Source: JBGRQA01 sp041725895
GTDB lineage: Bacteria > Bacteroidota > Bacteroidia > Bacteroidales > Marinifilaceae
NCBI GenBank assembly: GCA_041725895.1
Contig: JBGRQA010000012.1
Span: forward strand, 1 to 64,000
Length of the DNA: 64,000 nucleotides
Direction of reading: 5' to 3'
The stretch's first letter is position 1. Every line of letters starts with the position of its first letter. Below, one piece after another: positions 45,624 through 54,631 of the stretch. A model generated the notes under the pieces. The model did not search any database. It was not told where the DNA came from and saw only the letters and a program-made list of their open reading frames with translations. A program made the translations under genes and the position numbers.

Positions 45624-45764
45624 GACTTTAATTTACATATAATTTTCAATTGAACTGCTGTTCTAAAAATCCGGAGGTATAATAAACATTATAAATCCGA
45701 ATTTCGTTACAATAAAAGAAAGCAACGAAAAGAGAGTTGATGTAACTAATTTCTTCAGTCTGTG

Positions 45765-46835
45765 ATGTCACGTTTGGGAACTTGCTCGATTTGTGAAAAG
45801 GAAACACCTTGTATTTCTGACATTTTAGGTGTTTGCAGCGATTGTCTTCACCAACATTTTGCTGTAGTAAAATCTCATCTTGAAAGCATCCACAGCAAGA
45901 CGCGTATGGCTCATGAATTGCCTACAAAAGCACCTAAAAATCCGGAAGGGATTCAATGCAATTTATGCAGCAATGCTTGCCAAATCGGGGAAGGAGAATT
46001 GGGCTACTGCGGCTTACGTACGGCATCTAAAGGAAAACTATTGCAATTGGCAGGAACACCCGCCAAAGGACTCGTGGAGTGGTATCATGATTCTTTACCC
46101 ACCAATTGTGTGGCGGATTGGATTTGCGATGGGTACAAGCACCCGGGATGTACAAACCTGGCCGTTTTTTACAAAAGCTGTACCGCCAACTGTCTGTTTT
46201 GCCAAAACTGGCACTTCCGGGAGACTTCGGTTGGTAGCTCACAAACCTATAGTGCAATGGAACTTGCTTCTGCAGCTCGTCCCAATACTTTTTGTGCTTG
46301 TTTTTTCGGAGGAGATCCTGCCTCCCAAATGCCCCATGCCCTGGCTGCAGCCAAAATTCTGGCAGCCAAAGGCATTCGGATTTGCTGGGAAACCAATGGG
46401 ATGATGAATCCGAAACTACTGGATCAGGCGATGGCTTATTCCATGCAAACCGGTGGATGCATCAAATTTGACCTAAAAGCCTTTGACGAGGAAATCTACC
46501 TGGCCTTAACCGGAATTTCCGGGAAGAGCATCTTTGAAAACTTTACCCATGCCGCCAATCGGTTTGAGGAGCAAGCACATCCTCCTCTGGTTATCGCAAG
46601 TACCCTACTTGTGCCAGGCTATGTGGGAGCCGATCAGGTAGGGAAAATTGCGGACTTTATTGCATCCATCAATCCCAACATCCCCTATTCCCTGCTGGGA
46701 TTCGCCCCCCATTGCTACATGAACGATCTACCCTGTACTTCGGCAAAACAGGCACGGGAAGCAGAAAATGCTGCGCACAGGGCAGGATTGGTTCACGTGC
46801 ATATCGGCAACCGCCATTTGCTTGGTATTGAATAG
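45765..46835 (+). CDS. Radical SAM enzyme, PflA/AmmeMemoRadiSam-like
   Basis: 356 residues. The radical SAM motif CxxxCxxC is Cys139-Cys143-Cys146 in YKSCTANCLFCQNW. Before it are two Cys clusters that look like zinc ribbons: CSICEK...CSDC near the N-terminus and CNLCSNACQIGEGELGYCGL around residue 70. The body carries FFGGDPASQ (GGEP-like), CWETNGMMN and CIKFDLKAFDEEIY. This fits the PflA-like branch that includes AmmeMemoRadiSam enzymes, but no AmmeMemo partner genes are here. ATG 45765 is preferred over GTG 45762. The target is unknown. Confidence 0.82.
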   Translation: MSRLGTCSICEKETPCISDILGVCSDCLHQHFAVVKSHLESIHSKTRMAHELPTKAPKNPEGIQCNLCSNACQIGEGELGYCGLRTASKGKLLQLAGTPAKGLVEWYHDSLPTNCVADWICDGYKHPGCTNLAVFYKSCTANCLFCQNWHFRETSVGSSQTYSAMELASAARPNTFCACFFGGDPASQMPHALAAAKILAAKGIRICWETNGMMNPKLLDQAMAYSMQTGGCIKFDLKAFDEEIYLALTGISGKSIFENFTHAANRFEEQAHPPLVIASTLLVPGYVGADQVGKIADFIASINPNIPYSLLGFAPHCYMNDLPCTSAKQAREAENAAHRAGLVHVHIGNRHLLGIE

Positions 46836-46968
46836 CAACATCGGATGGAAGGGATGGTATTGGAACCCTTTGCTTTTTGTATCTCAGTCCTCCCCCATTT
46901 TGTTTTGATCCCCTGCCTGTGGACACTCTTTAATCGTGCTTTGTAGAATCGAAAAACAGTATCTGAAA

Positions 46969-48063
46969 TTATTCCAATCCCCCCAGGTGTTTGTATAGCA
47001 GATCCTGCCACTCCTCCTGGTGGATTCGTCTGAGCAGGATCCGGTTGATAGGTTCACGAATTTCACTACCCTCGGGAAGTGCAATACCATAATCCTGACG
47101 CAGAAAAGTGTTGGGTAGCACCTCAATTTTCCCTTTGTAATCTCGGTTGATAAAGTATTGGAGCAAGGGGGCATCGTAGACAAGGGCATTGATTGTTCCT
47201 GTATTAAGGGCTTCCAAACCATCCGTTACTGAATCATAAGGGATGTAAACAATACGGTTATCCTGCATATAAATTTCGCTGGTTGTATACAGAATTGTTC
47301 CCACCGTATGCTTTCTTAAATCTTCCGGCCCATCAATTGCATACTCCAGTTGAGAGACGGTAAGAATAGAGGTAATGGTTGCAATAAAAGTAGAGATGAG
47401 AATGATCCCGGTAAACATCCAGATAGTGGCAAAGAAACGTCCCCAGAACGTTTTGGGAACTTTGTCGCCGTAGCCTACAGCCGTCATGGTGACCACCGAC
47501 CACCATATTCCGGAACCAATGCCTTCCTTTCGATTCCCTCCAAATTCTTCCCTGTTCTTTTTTCTTTCGAACAACCAGATAATAAAACCGATCAGGATCA
47601 GTGTACCGATCAAAACGCCTATAATTTCAAGGAATTCGGTTGACAGAAACTCCCTCAAAACAGCCTTCCAAACACTTCCCTTTTTGGTATGTACAGCAAT
47701 TCCAAGCCCCGTATTGTAGAAGGGATGTGTAAAATCAAACGCCTCCTCCCGTTCTGTTGTCAGGGTTAGTGCACTTACAGCCGCATCAAGGGAATTGTTG
47801 GTCACTCCATCCAACAAGCCCTTTACGGTATGTTCCTCGTATTGATATTTCAGGCCCATTTCTTCTGCAATCCCTTCCCACAACTCAATACTGATACCAG
47901 TCCATTGGCCATGCTTGTCTTTAAAAGAAAAGGGCGGAGCTTCTTTTGTTCCTACTACAAATACTTTTGCTGTATCTATAGCTGTCTGTGCATTCGTATT
48001 GAAAGGAATCGAAACAAGGAGATAGAAAAATACGAAGAAGTAACAAAATGCTTTCAGTTTCAT
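46969..48063 (-). CDS. GluR0-like ligand-gated potassium channel (bacterial ionotropic glutamate receptor)
   Basis: 364 residues. Signal peptide to about residue 25. Lobe S1 of an SBP_bac_3 fold (VGTKEAPPFSF, then ALTLTTEREEAFDFTHPF with ligand-binding Arg105). M1 is at about 145-165. The pore helix and filter GIWWSVVTMTAVGYGD have the GYGD potassium signature at 197-200; the filter Thr just before VGYGD is Ala. M2 is at about 211-235. Lobe S2 contains LVYDAPLL with Asp297 matching the amino-group-binding acid of iGluRs. This domain order S1-M1-P-M2-S2 is that of GluR0. ATG 48063 (MKLKAF) gives the clean signal peptide. It is convergent with the radical SAM gene. It should respond to an amino acid in the periplasm. 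Confidence 0.88.
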   Translation of the reverse strand: MKLKAFCYFFVFFYLLVSIPFNTNAQTAIDTAKVFVVGTKEAPPFSFKDKHGQWTGISIELWEGIAEEMGLKYQYEEHTVKGLLDGVTNNSLDAAVSALTLTTEREEAFDFTHPFYNTGLGIAVHTKKGSVWKAVLREFLSTEFLEIIGVLIGTLILIGFIIWLFERKKNREEFGGNRKEGIGSGIWWSVVTMTAVGYGDKVPKTFWGRFFATIWMFTGIILISTFIATITSILTVSQLEYAIDGPEDLRKHTVGTILYTTSEIYMQDNRIVYIPYDSVTDGLEALNTGTINALVYDAPLLQYFINRDYKGKIEVLPNTFLRQDYGIALPEGSEIREPINRILLRRIHQEEWQDLLYKHLGGLE

Positions 48064-48412
48064 GACAGTAAAATTTGGGATCGACTTCCAGAGTTGAAAA
48101 CACAACATTAGGACATACAATATAAGCCAAAGTGAATCAACAACATCCTATACTAAAAATACAAAAAAACAATCTTGATAGCAATCATTGGAGTAGGCCT
48201 AACGAGTTAGATGTAGGGAATAAAACCGTTAAAAATCCTCCCCTGAAAAATTTTAAAAGCATTTCTGTTATAGGGCCTCTACCAATTCTTCCTTCTGCCA
48301 ATGGGCGAATCAACGAAACACAATATCGCTCATGCTGAAACCGCGAATAAAGTGTATTCAAATGTTCAATAACGAAAATATTTTTTCCAGTTAAGATTCA
48401 GTTTAATCTGCC

Positions 48413-48480
48413 TTTTTTCGACAAAGCCATTCAATAGATGTCTTTTTTTGACAAACAACTTGAAAGTTTTTGACAAGCAA
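48413..48480 (+). promoter_or_regulatory. Three TTTTTTGACAA-type sites upstream of the AraC gene
   Basis: TTTTTTCGACAAAG (48413 onward), TTTTTTTGACAAAC (48443-48456) and TTTTTGACAAGCAA (48467-48480). The GACAA cores start at 48420, 48450 and 48472, spacings of 30 and 22 bp, near three and two helical turns. A fourth copy, TTTTTTGACAAGCAA, precedes the downstream dehydrogenase genes at 49441-49455. These are candidate operators for the AraC protein (inference). Confidence 0.5.
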
Positions 48481-48497
48481 TAATTCCAATTGCCCGA

Positions 48498-48505
48498 TAC
48501 CTTTG
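48498..48505 (+). promoter_or_regulatory. -7 promoter box of the AraC gene
   Basis: TACCTTTG matches the Bacteroidota -7 consensus fully and lies 25 bp before the ATG. The nearest GACAA site sits about where the -33 box would be. Confidence 0.5.
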
Positions 48506-48530
48506 TATATTGATATAAAACTACTACACA

Positions 48531-49367
48531 ATGGAAAAATGCAAATCGAAAATAATAGAATGTGATGGTATTACTGTCGCTGCTACTGTCGAAACAGACA
48601 CTCCAATGGAACACCCTATCTATTATCCTGCCAACATGCTCATATATGTTGAGCAAGGAAAGATTCGATTAAATGTTGATAACGAAATCTACTATATTCA
48701 GGAAGGTGAATTTGCCCTGGTTCGAAAATATTCCTACGGCACCTACTTTAAAACATGGGAAGATAGTCAAAATGGATTCCGTGATCATATATTCGTTCTG
48801 GATGACAAATTCATTAAAGAGGTAATCAGTAATTTCACTTTACCCAATGACTATTTGCCATGCACTGTACCCATGGTAAAGCTACCACAAACCCCTCTAC
48901 TTAAAGGCTTAATGGATTCCATCATCACGTACGTATCAGGAATGGCGCAAATTGACCGAAATCTGATACGCATGAAAACCATGGAAGCAATTCATGCCAT
49001 TACTACTATCAGGCCCGAATTGATACATGTCTTCAATGAGTTTTCAGAACCAGCTCGGGCCGATTTGGTTCTGTTTGTAGAAAACAATTTTACATACAAC
49101 ATACCATTAAACCGTTTGGCAGAAATGTCAGGCAGGAGTCTTTCCACATTCAATCGTGAATTCAGAAAAACATTTAAAATTTCACCCCATAAATGGATCA
49201 GGCAAAAACGTTTGGAACTAGCCAAAAAGCTACTAATGCATACACCAAAGACTGCTTCCGATGTATATCTTGAGGTAGGGTTTGAAGACCTGGCTCATTT
49301 CAGCAAATCCTTCAAAAGCTATTTTGGTCAAAATCCATCTGAAATTAAAAATTTAAACCTGACGTAA
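48531..49367 (+). CDS. AraC-family transcriptional regulator of the dehydrogenase pair
   Basis: 278 residues. The N-terminal sensor has ANMLIYVEQGKIRLNVDNEI. The C-terminal AraC domain shows IPLNRLAEMSGRSLSTFNRE, the basic IRQKRLELAKKLL, and DVYLEVGFEDLAHFSKSFKS with YFGQNPSE. It is followed by two SDR-type genes on the same strand, 193 bp away. The shared GACAA-type motifs upstream of both units suggest it controls itself and them. Confidence 0.88.
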   Translation: MEKCKSKIIECDGITVAATVETDTPMEHPIYYPANMLIYVEQGKIRLNVDNEIYYIQEGEFALVRKYSYGTYFKTWEDSQNGFRDHIFVLDDKFIKEVISNFTLPNDYLPCTVPMVKLPQTPLLKGLMDSIITYVSGMAQIDRNLIRMKTMEAIHAITTIRPELIHVFNEFSEPARADLVLFVENNFTYNIPLNRLAEMSGRSLSTFNREFRKTFKISPHKWIRQKRLELAKKLLMHTPKTASDVYLEVGFEDLAHFSKSFKSYFGQNPSEIKNLNLT

Positions 49368-49440
49368 CACCTGTTTGAATTCATCGATCCGATATTGCTT
49401 TAGTAGTATCGGTTTTTTTGTCGCTTACCTGGCTATGACA

Positions 49441-49455
49441 TTTTTTGACAAGCAA
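49441..49455 (+). promoter_or_regulatory. Fourth TTTTTTGACAAGCAA site, before the SDR genes
   Basis: Identical over 14 bases to the site at 48467-48480. It lies 40 bp upstream of a TACATTTG -7 box (49495-49502), a position typical of an activator site just upstream of the promoter. Confidence 0.5.
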
Positions 49456-49494
49456 AAAGAAATTTTCTGCCAAGTCGCTCGCTGGATTCTGCCC

Positions 49495-49502
49495 TACATT
49501 TG
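49495..49502 (+). promoter_or_regulatory. -7 promoter box of the SDR operon
   Basis: TACATTTG is a full TAnnTTTG match, 57 bp before the SDR ATG. No clear -33 box is seen, which fits an activator-dependent promoter. Confidence 0.5.
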
Positions 49503-49559
49503 TTATAGAAAACAAAACGCAGAGAAACAAGATTTTTATAAACTTAGAACGAAGCCATT

Positions 49560-50375
49560 ATGAACAAAACAATTTTAATCACAGGATCCAGCACAGGAAT
49601 AGGTCGAACAACAGCTAAGTGGTTTCATTCCAAAGGATGGAATGTTATTGCAACCATGCGCGCTCCCGAAAAGGAAGAAGAGCTCTCTAAAATGGAAAAC
49701 GTATTGGTTACCAGACTGGACGTTTTGAACCTTGATTCCATCGACAATGCCATCAAAGCTGGGTTGGAACGATTCGGTAAGATTGATGTCTTGTTAAACA
49801 ATGCTGGTTACGGTTCCTACGGTCCTTTGGAGGCAACACCACGTGAAAAAATTCTTCGCCAGTTCAATACCAATGTCATTGGATTACTGGATGTAACCAA
49901 GGCTGTATTACCCCATTTCAGGCAAAACAGAGAGGGGATTGTTATTAATATCTCATCCATTGGTGGAAAAATGACTTTTCCCCTTGGAACTCTGTACCAT
50001 GGGACCAAATTTGCAGTTGAAGGCCTTTCGGAAGCCTTAAGCTATGAGCTGGCTGAGATTGGGGTCAAGATGAAAATTGTGGAACCAGGTATTATCAACA
50101 CCGACTTTGGAGGCCGCTCTTTTGATTTTAACAATGATGAAAACATGACAGAATACCAGGGAATTGTCGGAAAACTCATGACTACCTTGGGAGGTAAAAT
50201 GCAGGGATCGGAACCTGAAGTTGTCGCAAAGGTAATTTACACCGCAGCAACAGACGGAACAGACCAGTTACGTTACGAGGCAGGCGATGATGCAGTAGAA
50301 ATTATAACCAATCGCAAAAAGCTGGACGACACAACTTTTATAAGTGGAATTAAAGCACAAATGGGATTGGAATAG
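49560..50375 (+). CDS. Classical short-chain dehydrogenase/reductase
   Basis: 271 residues. The cofactor motif TGxxxGIG is TGSSTGIGRTTAKW; the NNAGYGS motif marks the classical SDR family. Catalytic residues are Ser in NISSIGGKM and Tyr/Lys in LYHGTKFAVEG. The C-terminal part (IVEPGIINTDFGG) is usual. NADP or NAD preference and substrate cannot be told. It is followed after 15 bp by an extended SDR, so both enzymes likely act on related carbonyl compounds under the AraC regulator. Confidence 0.9.
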   Translation: MNKTILITGSSTGIGRTTAKWFHSKGWNVIATMRAPEKEEELSKMENVLVTRLDVLNLDSIDNAIKAGLERFGKIDVLLNNAGYGSYGPLEATPREKILRQFNTNVIGLLDVTKAVLPHFRQNREGIVINISSIGGKMTFPLGTLYHGTKFAVEGLSEALSYELAEIGVKMKIVEPGIINTDFGGRSFDFNNDENMTEYQGIVGKLMTTLGGKMQGSEPEVVAKVIYTAATDGTDQLRYEAGDDAVEIITNRKKLDDTTFISGIKAQMGLE

Positions 50376-50390
50376 AAATCAGATATAGAT

Positions 50391-51449
50391 ATGACTCAAA
50401 TTGATAAAACAAAACCGGTAATGGTTACAGGGGCCACAGGTTATGTGGCCGGATGGCTGGTAAAGAAACTATTGGACGAAGGGCTAACGGTACATGCAAC
50501 CGTAAGGAATCCAAACAACAAGGAAAAACTTAAGTTCCTAAGTCAACTGGCTGAAAACTCAAAAGGATCTATAAAATTCTTCAAAAGCGATCTCCTAACC
50601 AAGGGGTCCTACAAGGAGGCTATGCAGGATTGCGAATTGGTTTTTCATACCGCCTCCCCATTCACCGTATCGGTGAAAGACCCTCAGAAAGAATTGATTG
50701 ATCCGGCTAAACTAGGGACACGCAATGTATTGGAAGAAGCCAGTCGTACTGAATCAGTAAAAAGAGTTGTGCTTACCAGCAGCTGTGCCGCAATTTACGG
50801 TGATAACATTGATCTGAAAAAAACACCCAATGGGGTATTTACTGAAGATATCTGGAATACCAGCTCCTCCCTGAAACATGGGGCCTACTCCTACTCAAAA
50901 ACCCTTGCGGAGCAGGAAGCCTGGAAAATCAGTAAACAGCAATCGCACTGGGATCTGGTAGTAATTAACCCTTCCCTGGTCATGGGCCCAGCCATTAATC
51001 CCAATGCCGTAACCTCTGAGAGCTTCAATATTATCAAACAATTGGGAAACGGAACCTTAAAGGCCGGCGTTCCAATGATGGGTTGGGGCATTGTTGATGT
51101 TCGTGACCTTGCTGTTGCACATTACCAGGCTGGCTTTGTTGTTAGTGCCAAAGGTCGTCATATTACTTCCGGACACAATACAACCTTCCTGGGTATAGCG
51201 AAAACACTTTTACCAAAGTATGGGGATAAGTACCCTATTCCAAGAAAAGAATTACCAAAGTGGTTACTATGGCTGGTAGCCCCCATGACCAATGAGGCCA
51301 TGACACGTAAATTCGTTTCGAAGAACATTGGGTATCCCTGGATAGGTGATAACAGTAAAAGTAAAAAAGAACTGGAGGTTACCTACCGACCATTGGCAGA
51401 ATCAATCAACGATATGTTTGAACAATTAATTGAAAATAAGATCATATAA
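50391..51449 (+). CDS. Extended SDR / NAD-dependent epimerase-dehydratase (dihydroflavonol-reductase-like)
   Basis: 352 residues. The N-terminal Rossmann motif TGATGYVAGWLVKKLLDEG is of the extended SDR type. The blocks LVFHTASPFTVSVKDP and RVVLTSSCAAIYG, with the YSYSKTLAEQEAW active-site Tyr/Lys, match the dihydroflavonol-4-reductase/cinnamoyl-CoA-reductase-like group common in bacteria. VVINPSLVMGPAI is the conserved later block. It probably reduces aldehydes or ketones. It ends the two-gene operon. Confidence 0.88.
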   Translation: MTQIDKTKPVMVTGATGYVAGWLVKKLLDEGLTVHATVRNPNNKEKLKFLSQLAENSKGSIKFFKSDLLTKGSYKEAMQDCELVFHTASPFTVSVKDPQKELIDPAKLGTRNVLEEASRTESVKRVVLTSSCAAIYGDNIDLKKTPNGVFTEDIWNTSSSLKHGAYSYSKTLAEQEAWKISKQQSHWDLVVINPSLVMGPAINPNAVTSESFNIIKQLGNGTLKAGVPMMGWGIVDVRDLAVAHYQAGFVVSAKGRHITSGHNTTFLGIAKTLLPKYGDKYPIPRKELPKWLLWLVAPMTNEAMTRKFVSKNIGYPWIGDNSKSKKELEVTYRPLAESINDMFEQLIENKII

Positions 51450-53116
51450 TGGGCAAAATAGAGTACTAAACCGCAACTCCCATTCCATCCCAGGCACCCT
51501 TTGATTGAGCTAGATGCAGAGTTTCTTCCATGGACGATCAATTCCCCTACCCCGTTGTCTACACCGAATGCTGCACATTATTCTAAGGGGGAATTGGGGA
51601 AATAGAGGAAATGAATCCCCTATTTCCCCTAAATCCTCAATTTCCGCACCCCCTTTAAAACCATTGTTGGGGCACTCACATTTCCTTGCGAGTTTAGGTG
51701 ATAGAACTGCCGAAAAAAACTATTTCAATCCTTAAAACCTTTGATTGTGCCGAATGCTGCACTTTTTGCTAAAGGGGAATTACGGCAGAGGGAGATTTAT
51801 ATATAGAGAGACAGAAGATCCAGGCCTACAACTACAAACCAATAAGCTCCAAGGAATAGTACCTGATCAATTCTCGACAAGGGCTTTTCTCATTTTGATC
51901 ATATTGAGGATTCGGAGGATTTTGAGGAAATGGAGGAAATGAATCCCCTATTTCCTCTAAATCCTCAATTTACGCACCCCCTTTAAAACCATTGTTGGCG
52001 CACTCACATTTCCTTGCAAGTTTAGGTGATCGAACTGACGGGAGAAAACTATTTCAATCCATAAAACCTTTGATTGCGCCGAATACTGTGCTTTTTCCCT
52101 GGGACTATCAATCCCCCTGCCCCCGCTGGCTACGCCGAATGCTGCGCATTTTGCTAAGGGGGAATTACGGCAGAGGGAGATTTAGATAGAGAGACAGAAG
52201 ATCCAGGCCTACAACTACAAACCAATGAGCTCCAAGGAATAGTACCTGATCAATTCCCGACAATGGCTTTTCTGATTTTGATCGAATTGAGGATTTTGGG
52301 GAAATGGAGGAAATGAATCCCCTATTTCCCCTAAATCCTCAATTTCCGCCCCCCCTTAAAACCACCATGGAGACTTTAACCATTCATTGCAGGTATAGCT
52401 GGTCGAACTGTCGAAAATAAAAATATCAATCCCCCTAGCCCCCTTTTTTAAGGGGGAATTACGGCAGTGAATTATTTTTACCTGGAAGTTACATATAGCA
52501 AGCTACTAATCTTTTAACATGGGGAATAGTACCTGATCAATTCCCTGACATGGGATTTTCTGATTTTGATCGTATTGAGGATTCGGAGGATTTGGGAAAT
52601 GGAGGAAATGAATCCCCGATTTCCTCTAAATCCTCAATTTCCGCTCCCCCTTAAATCCACCATGGAGACTTTAACCATTCATTGCAGGTATAGCTGGTCG
52701 AACTGTCGAAAATAAAAATATCAATCCCCCTAACCCCCTTTTTTAAGGGGGAATTACGGCAGTGAATTATTTTTACCTGGAAGTTACATATAGCAAGCTA
52801 CTAATCTTTTAACATGGGGAATAGTACCTGATCAATTCCCGACATGGGATTTTCTGATTTTGATCGTATTGAGGATTCGGAGGATATTGAGGAAATGAAT
52901 CCCCTATTTCCCCTAAATCCTCAATTTCCGCTACCACCTTAAAACAATTATTTAGGCCCTCATCTTTCCTTATGCGTTACGACGATCGAACTGACGAAAA
53001 AAAACTATTTCATTCTTCTCGTGGAAACCGGAATATAAAACCACAAACATTTTATCAGATTACCGTCAACAACTAAAAGCAAGCTCTGGTGCAGAAAGCT
53101 GTATCAAAAGAATGTT
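51450..53116. other. ~1.67 kb non-coding region made mostly of tandem repeats
   Basis: No supported gene. Small frames at 51514, 51745 and 51992 are artefacts of the repeats. The repeat array occupies about 51490-53020; the last ~95 bp precede the end of the 419-residue gene. Confidence 0.75.
51490..53020. repeat. Five-unit imperfect tandem repeat array with hairpin-forming parts
   Basis: Units can be aligned on a TTAAAACCA-like phrase near 51653, 51981, 52355, 52651 and 52937, so periods are about 328, 374, 295 and 287 bp. Each unit contains a CCCCCT...AAGGGGGAATTACGGCAG inverted repeat and an ATTGAGGATT...AAATCCTCAATTTCCGC inverted repeat, joined by GGAATAGTACCTGATCAATTC. The units at 52362 and 52657 are nearly identical over almost 200 bp. 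Related CCCCCT/GGGGGAATT units recur at 56069-56418. Confidence 0.85.
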
Positions 53117-54376
53117 TCAGATTCCCTGCCCTTCTTCCATTACATCGGCTAACTGAATTTGCCCCTTTTGAATGTAGTCTTTCAACGCCTCCCACTTATA
53201 GGTATCAGTATATTTTTCCTGTTCCAGCAAAGCACTCAACTCAAACAAATCACTTATTCCAACTTCCTTAAATAGCTTCCGAATCTTGTGATTTTCCTCC
53301 AACTTATTTTCAATGAAAGTTTCCAGGCGATCAATCTTCCAGTAGTGGATGTCTTCCTTGGTGAGTCCGGAAATTTCCTCCAGCTTATTTCCTTCTGGTG
53401 TATCGTGTTGGGTAACGAACAGAAATGTACGAACAACCACTTTATTTCCAATTAAATTCGCAAGAAAATAGCCGGTTTTCACCTGGTGTACGGTGAAGGT
53501 AAAAAGTAAGTGCTTGTTATAAATCAGAAAATTTTCCTTCCTGAAAAAACAGAGCATCATTGAATAGTTCATAATCTGAAGATCAACAAATGCATTGCGC
53601 TCAAGAAACCGATTAATTGCATGAGATTGAATGTAAATGGGAATTTCTTTTAATTTTCCTTTATAGCGCTCTCCCAACAGAGAGGTCGGAAGATACATCC
53701 AATCCATACCATTTCTCACCCCAGGCCAACCAATCTGAAAAATTGGTCTCTTCTTTCCTCCGATACCAATCATACTTACCCGGGGCTCAATTGGTTTGAT
53801 AAGAATGGAATGATAGAGGCCAACAACCGATTCACGTCGACAACAAAAATCGGTCTCAAAACCATACATGGTTTGATCACACCAATTGCAAAAAACCAAC
53901 AGTTGTTTATAAGAAGAATACAGGTACTCCAGTGGCTCTCCATATTGTTCAGCGGCTACCAACAAAGGAGCAAATGCCGTTTCAAGCTCCTTTTTGCGCC
54001 CTAAATTCTGCTCATTTCTCACATGTCCTAGAAATGCTTTTAGTGAAATCAAATCTACAATTGACACCAAGTCTTCCCCTGGTATAAATTCCTGATCCTC
54101 TATCTGCCGAATGGTCTGGCAAAAATCCTTATAGTATTTTATGATGTGAGCAGGTACATCCGAAGAGGGAGCTGCTTTGGGTTGCATCAAGTGAATCCGT
54201 AACTCGTAAATATACGTCTTCTCTTTTGAGGTTAACAAACCGAATGCCTCCGGACAACCCGCGATTTTCAACAACTTATAAAAGCGATTAAAAAATACAC
54301 GTTGGGCCGACCCATCGTTGAAACTTGTCACACCCTTTTTTCCTTTTTTACGCCTGTTATTTCGATTTTTAGCCAT
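53117..54376 (-). CDS. Unknown protein, paralogue A (419 residues)
   Basis: No known family recognised. The very basic N-terminus (MAKNRNNRRKKGKKG) could bind nucleic acid. The first half is helical. The second half carries a block shared with the 411-residue gene at 54632: LLGERYKGKLKEIPIYIQSH then AINRFLER (His252), then KTGYFLANL, VVRTFLFVTQHDTPEGNKL, and EEISGLTKEDIHYWKIDRL. There is no signal peptide or TM segment. It is the downstream member of a same-strand pair (255 bp apart), between two blocks of the same repeat family. The HxxxRxxxR spacing recalls small-toxin families but nothing else supports that. Confidence 0.75.
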   Translation of the reverse strand: MAKNRNNRRKKGKKGVTSFNDGSAQRVFFNRFYKLLKIAGCPEAFGLLTSKEKTYIYELRIHLMQPKAAPSSDVPAHIIKYYKDFCQTIRQIEDQEFIPGEDLVSIVDLISLKAFLGHVRNEQNLGRKKELETAFAPLLVAAEQYGEPLEYLYSSYKQLLVFCNWCDQTMYGFETDFCCRRESVVGLYHSILIKPIEPRVSMIGIGGKKRPIFQIGWPGVRNGMDWMYLPTSLLGERYKGKLKEIPIYIQSHAINRFLERNAFVDLQIMNYSMMLCFFRKENFLIYNKHLLFTFTVHQVKTGYFLANLIGNKVVVRTFLFVTQHDTPEGNKLEEISGLTKEDIHYWKIDRLETFIENKLEENHKIRKLFKEVGISDLFELSALLEQEKYTDTYKWEALKDYIQKGQIQLADVMEEGQGI

Positions 54377-54631
54377 ATTGCATTAATGTATCTCCCATTT
54401 TATCCTAAAGGTTAGAGATGTAAAAGAATGTAACACCAGTATACATCGAAGTAAATCCATAGTAATAGTCCGGCCTTCAATTATCAATCCTCTTTTTACC
54501 CAAGGAAATAGAACCGTGCGAAATTTAAACAGAACATTTTTCCTGAGCCAGACACGTACAATAATCTTTATTCTCAAATACTCGGTCCATTCAACAAGAT
54601 ACACCTACTAATTTGCACACCTATATATTTA

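Larger units (their letters stand above)
44989..45764. other. ~780 bp stretch of decayed DNA
   Basis: No intact gene. It holds an apparent deoxyribonucleotidase 3' remnant (45277-45375) and an IS3 orfA pseudogene (45408-45623), both on the minus strand, then the leader of the radical SAM gene. The stretch 44989-45270 shows nothing I can name. Confidence 0.6.
48064..48530. other. Divergent control region with repeated GACAA motifs
   Basis: 467 bp between the channel gene (-) and an AraC gene (+). A plus-strand frame 48132-48338 is not protein-like. The right 120 bp carry three TTTTT-x-GACAA sites (see 48413-48480) and a TACCTTTG -7 box. Confidence 0.6.

Noticed and set aside
45880..46404. 174-residue ORF inside the radical SAM gene
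   Set aside because: Out-of-frame shadow of a clear enzyme gene.
48132..48338. 68-residue plus-strand ORF
   Set aside because: Composition is not protein-like and it lies in a control region.
49375..49563. 62-residue ORF between the AraC and SDR genes
   Set aside because: It spans the candidate operator and promoter and has no family marks.
51490..53020. CRISPR array
   Set aside because: Repeats are hundreds of bases long with variable period, not short repeats with unique spacers, and no cas gene is present.
54383..54604. 73-residue ORF between the two paralogues
   Set aside because: No motif; probably decayed DNA from the duplication.
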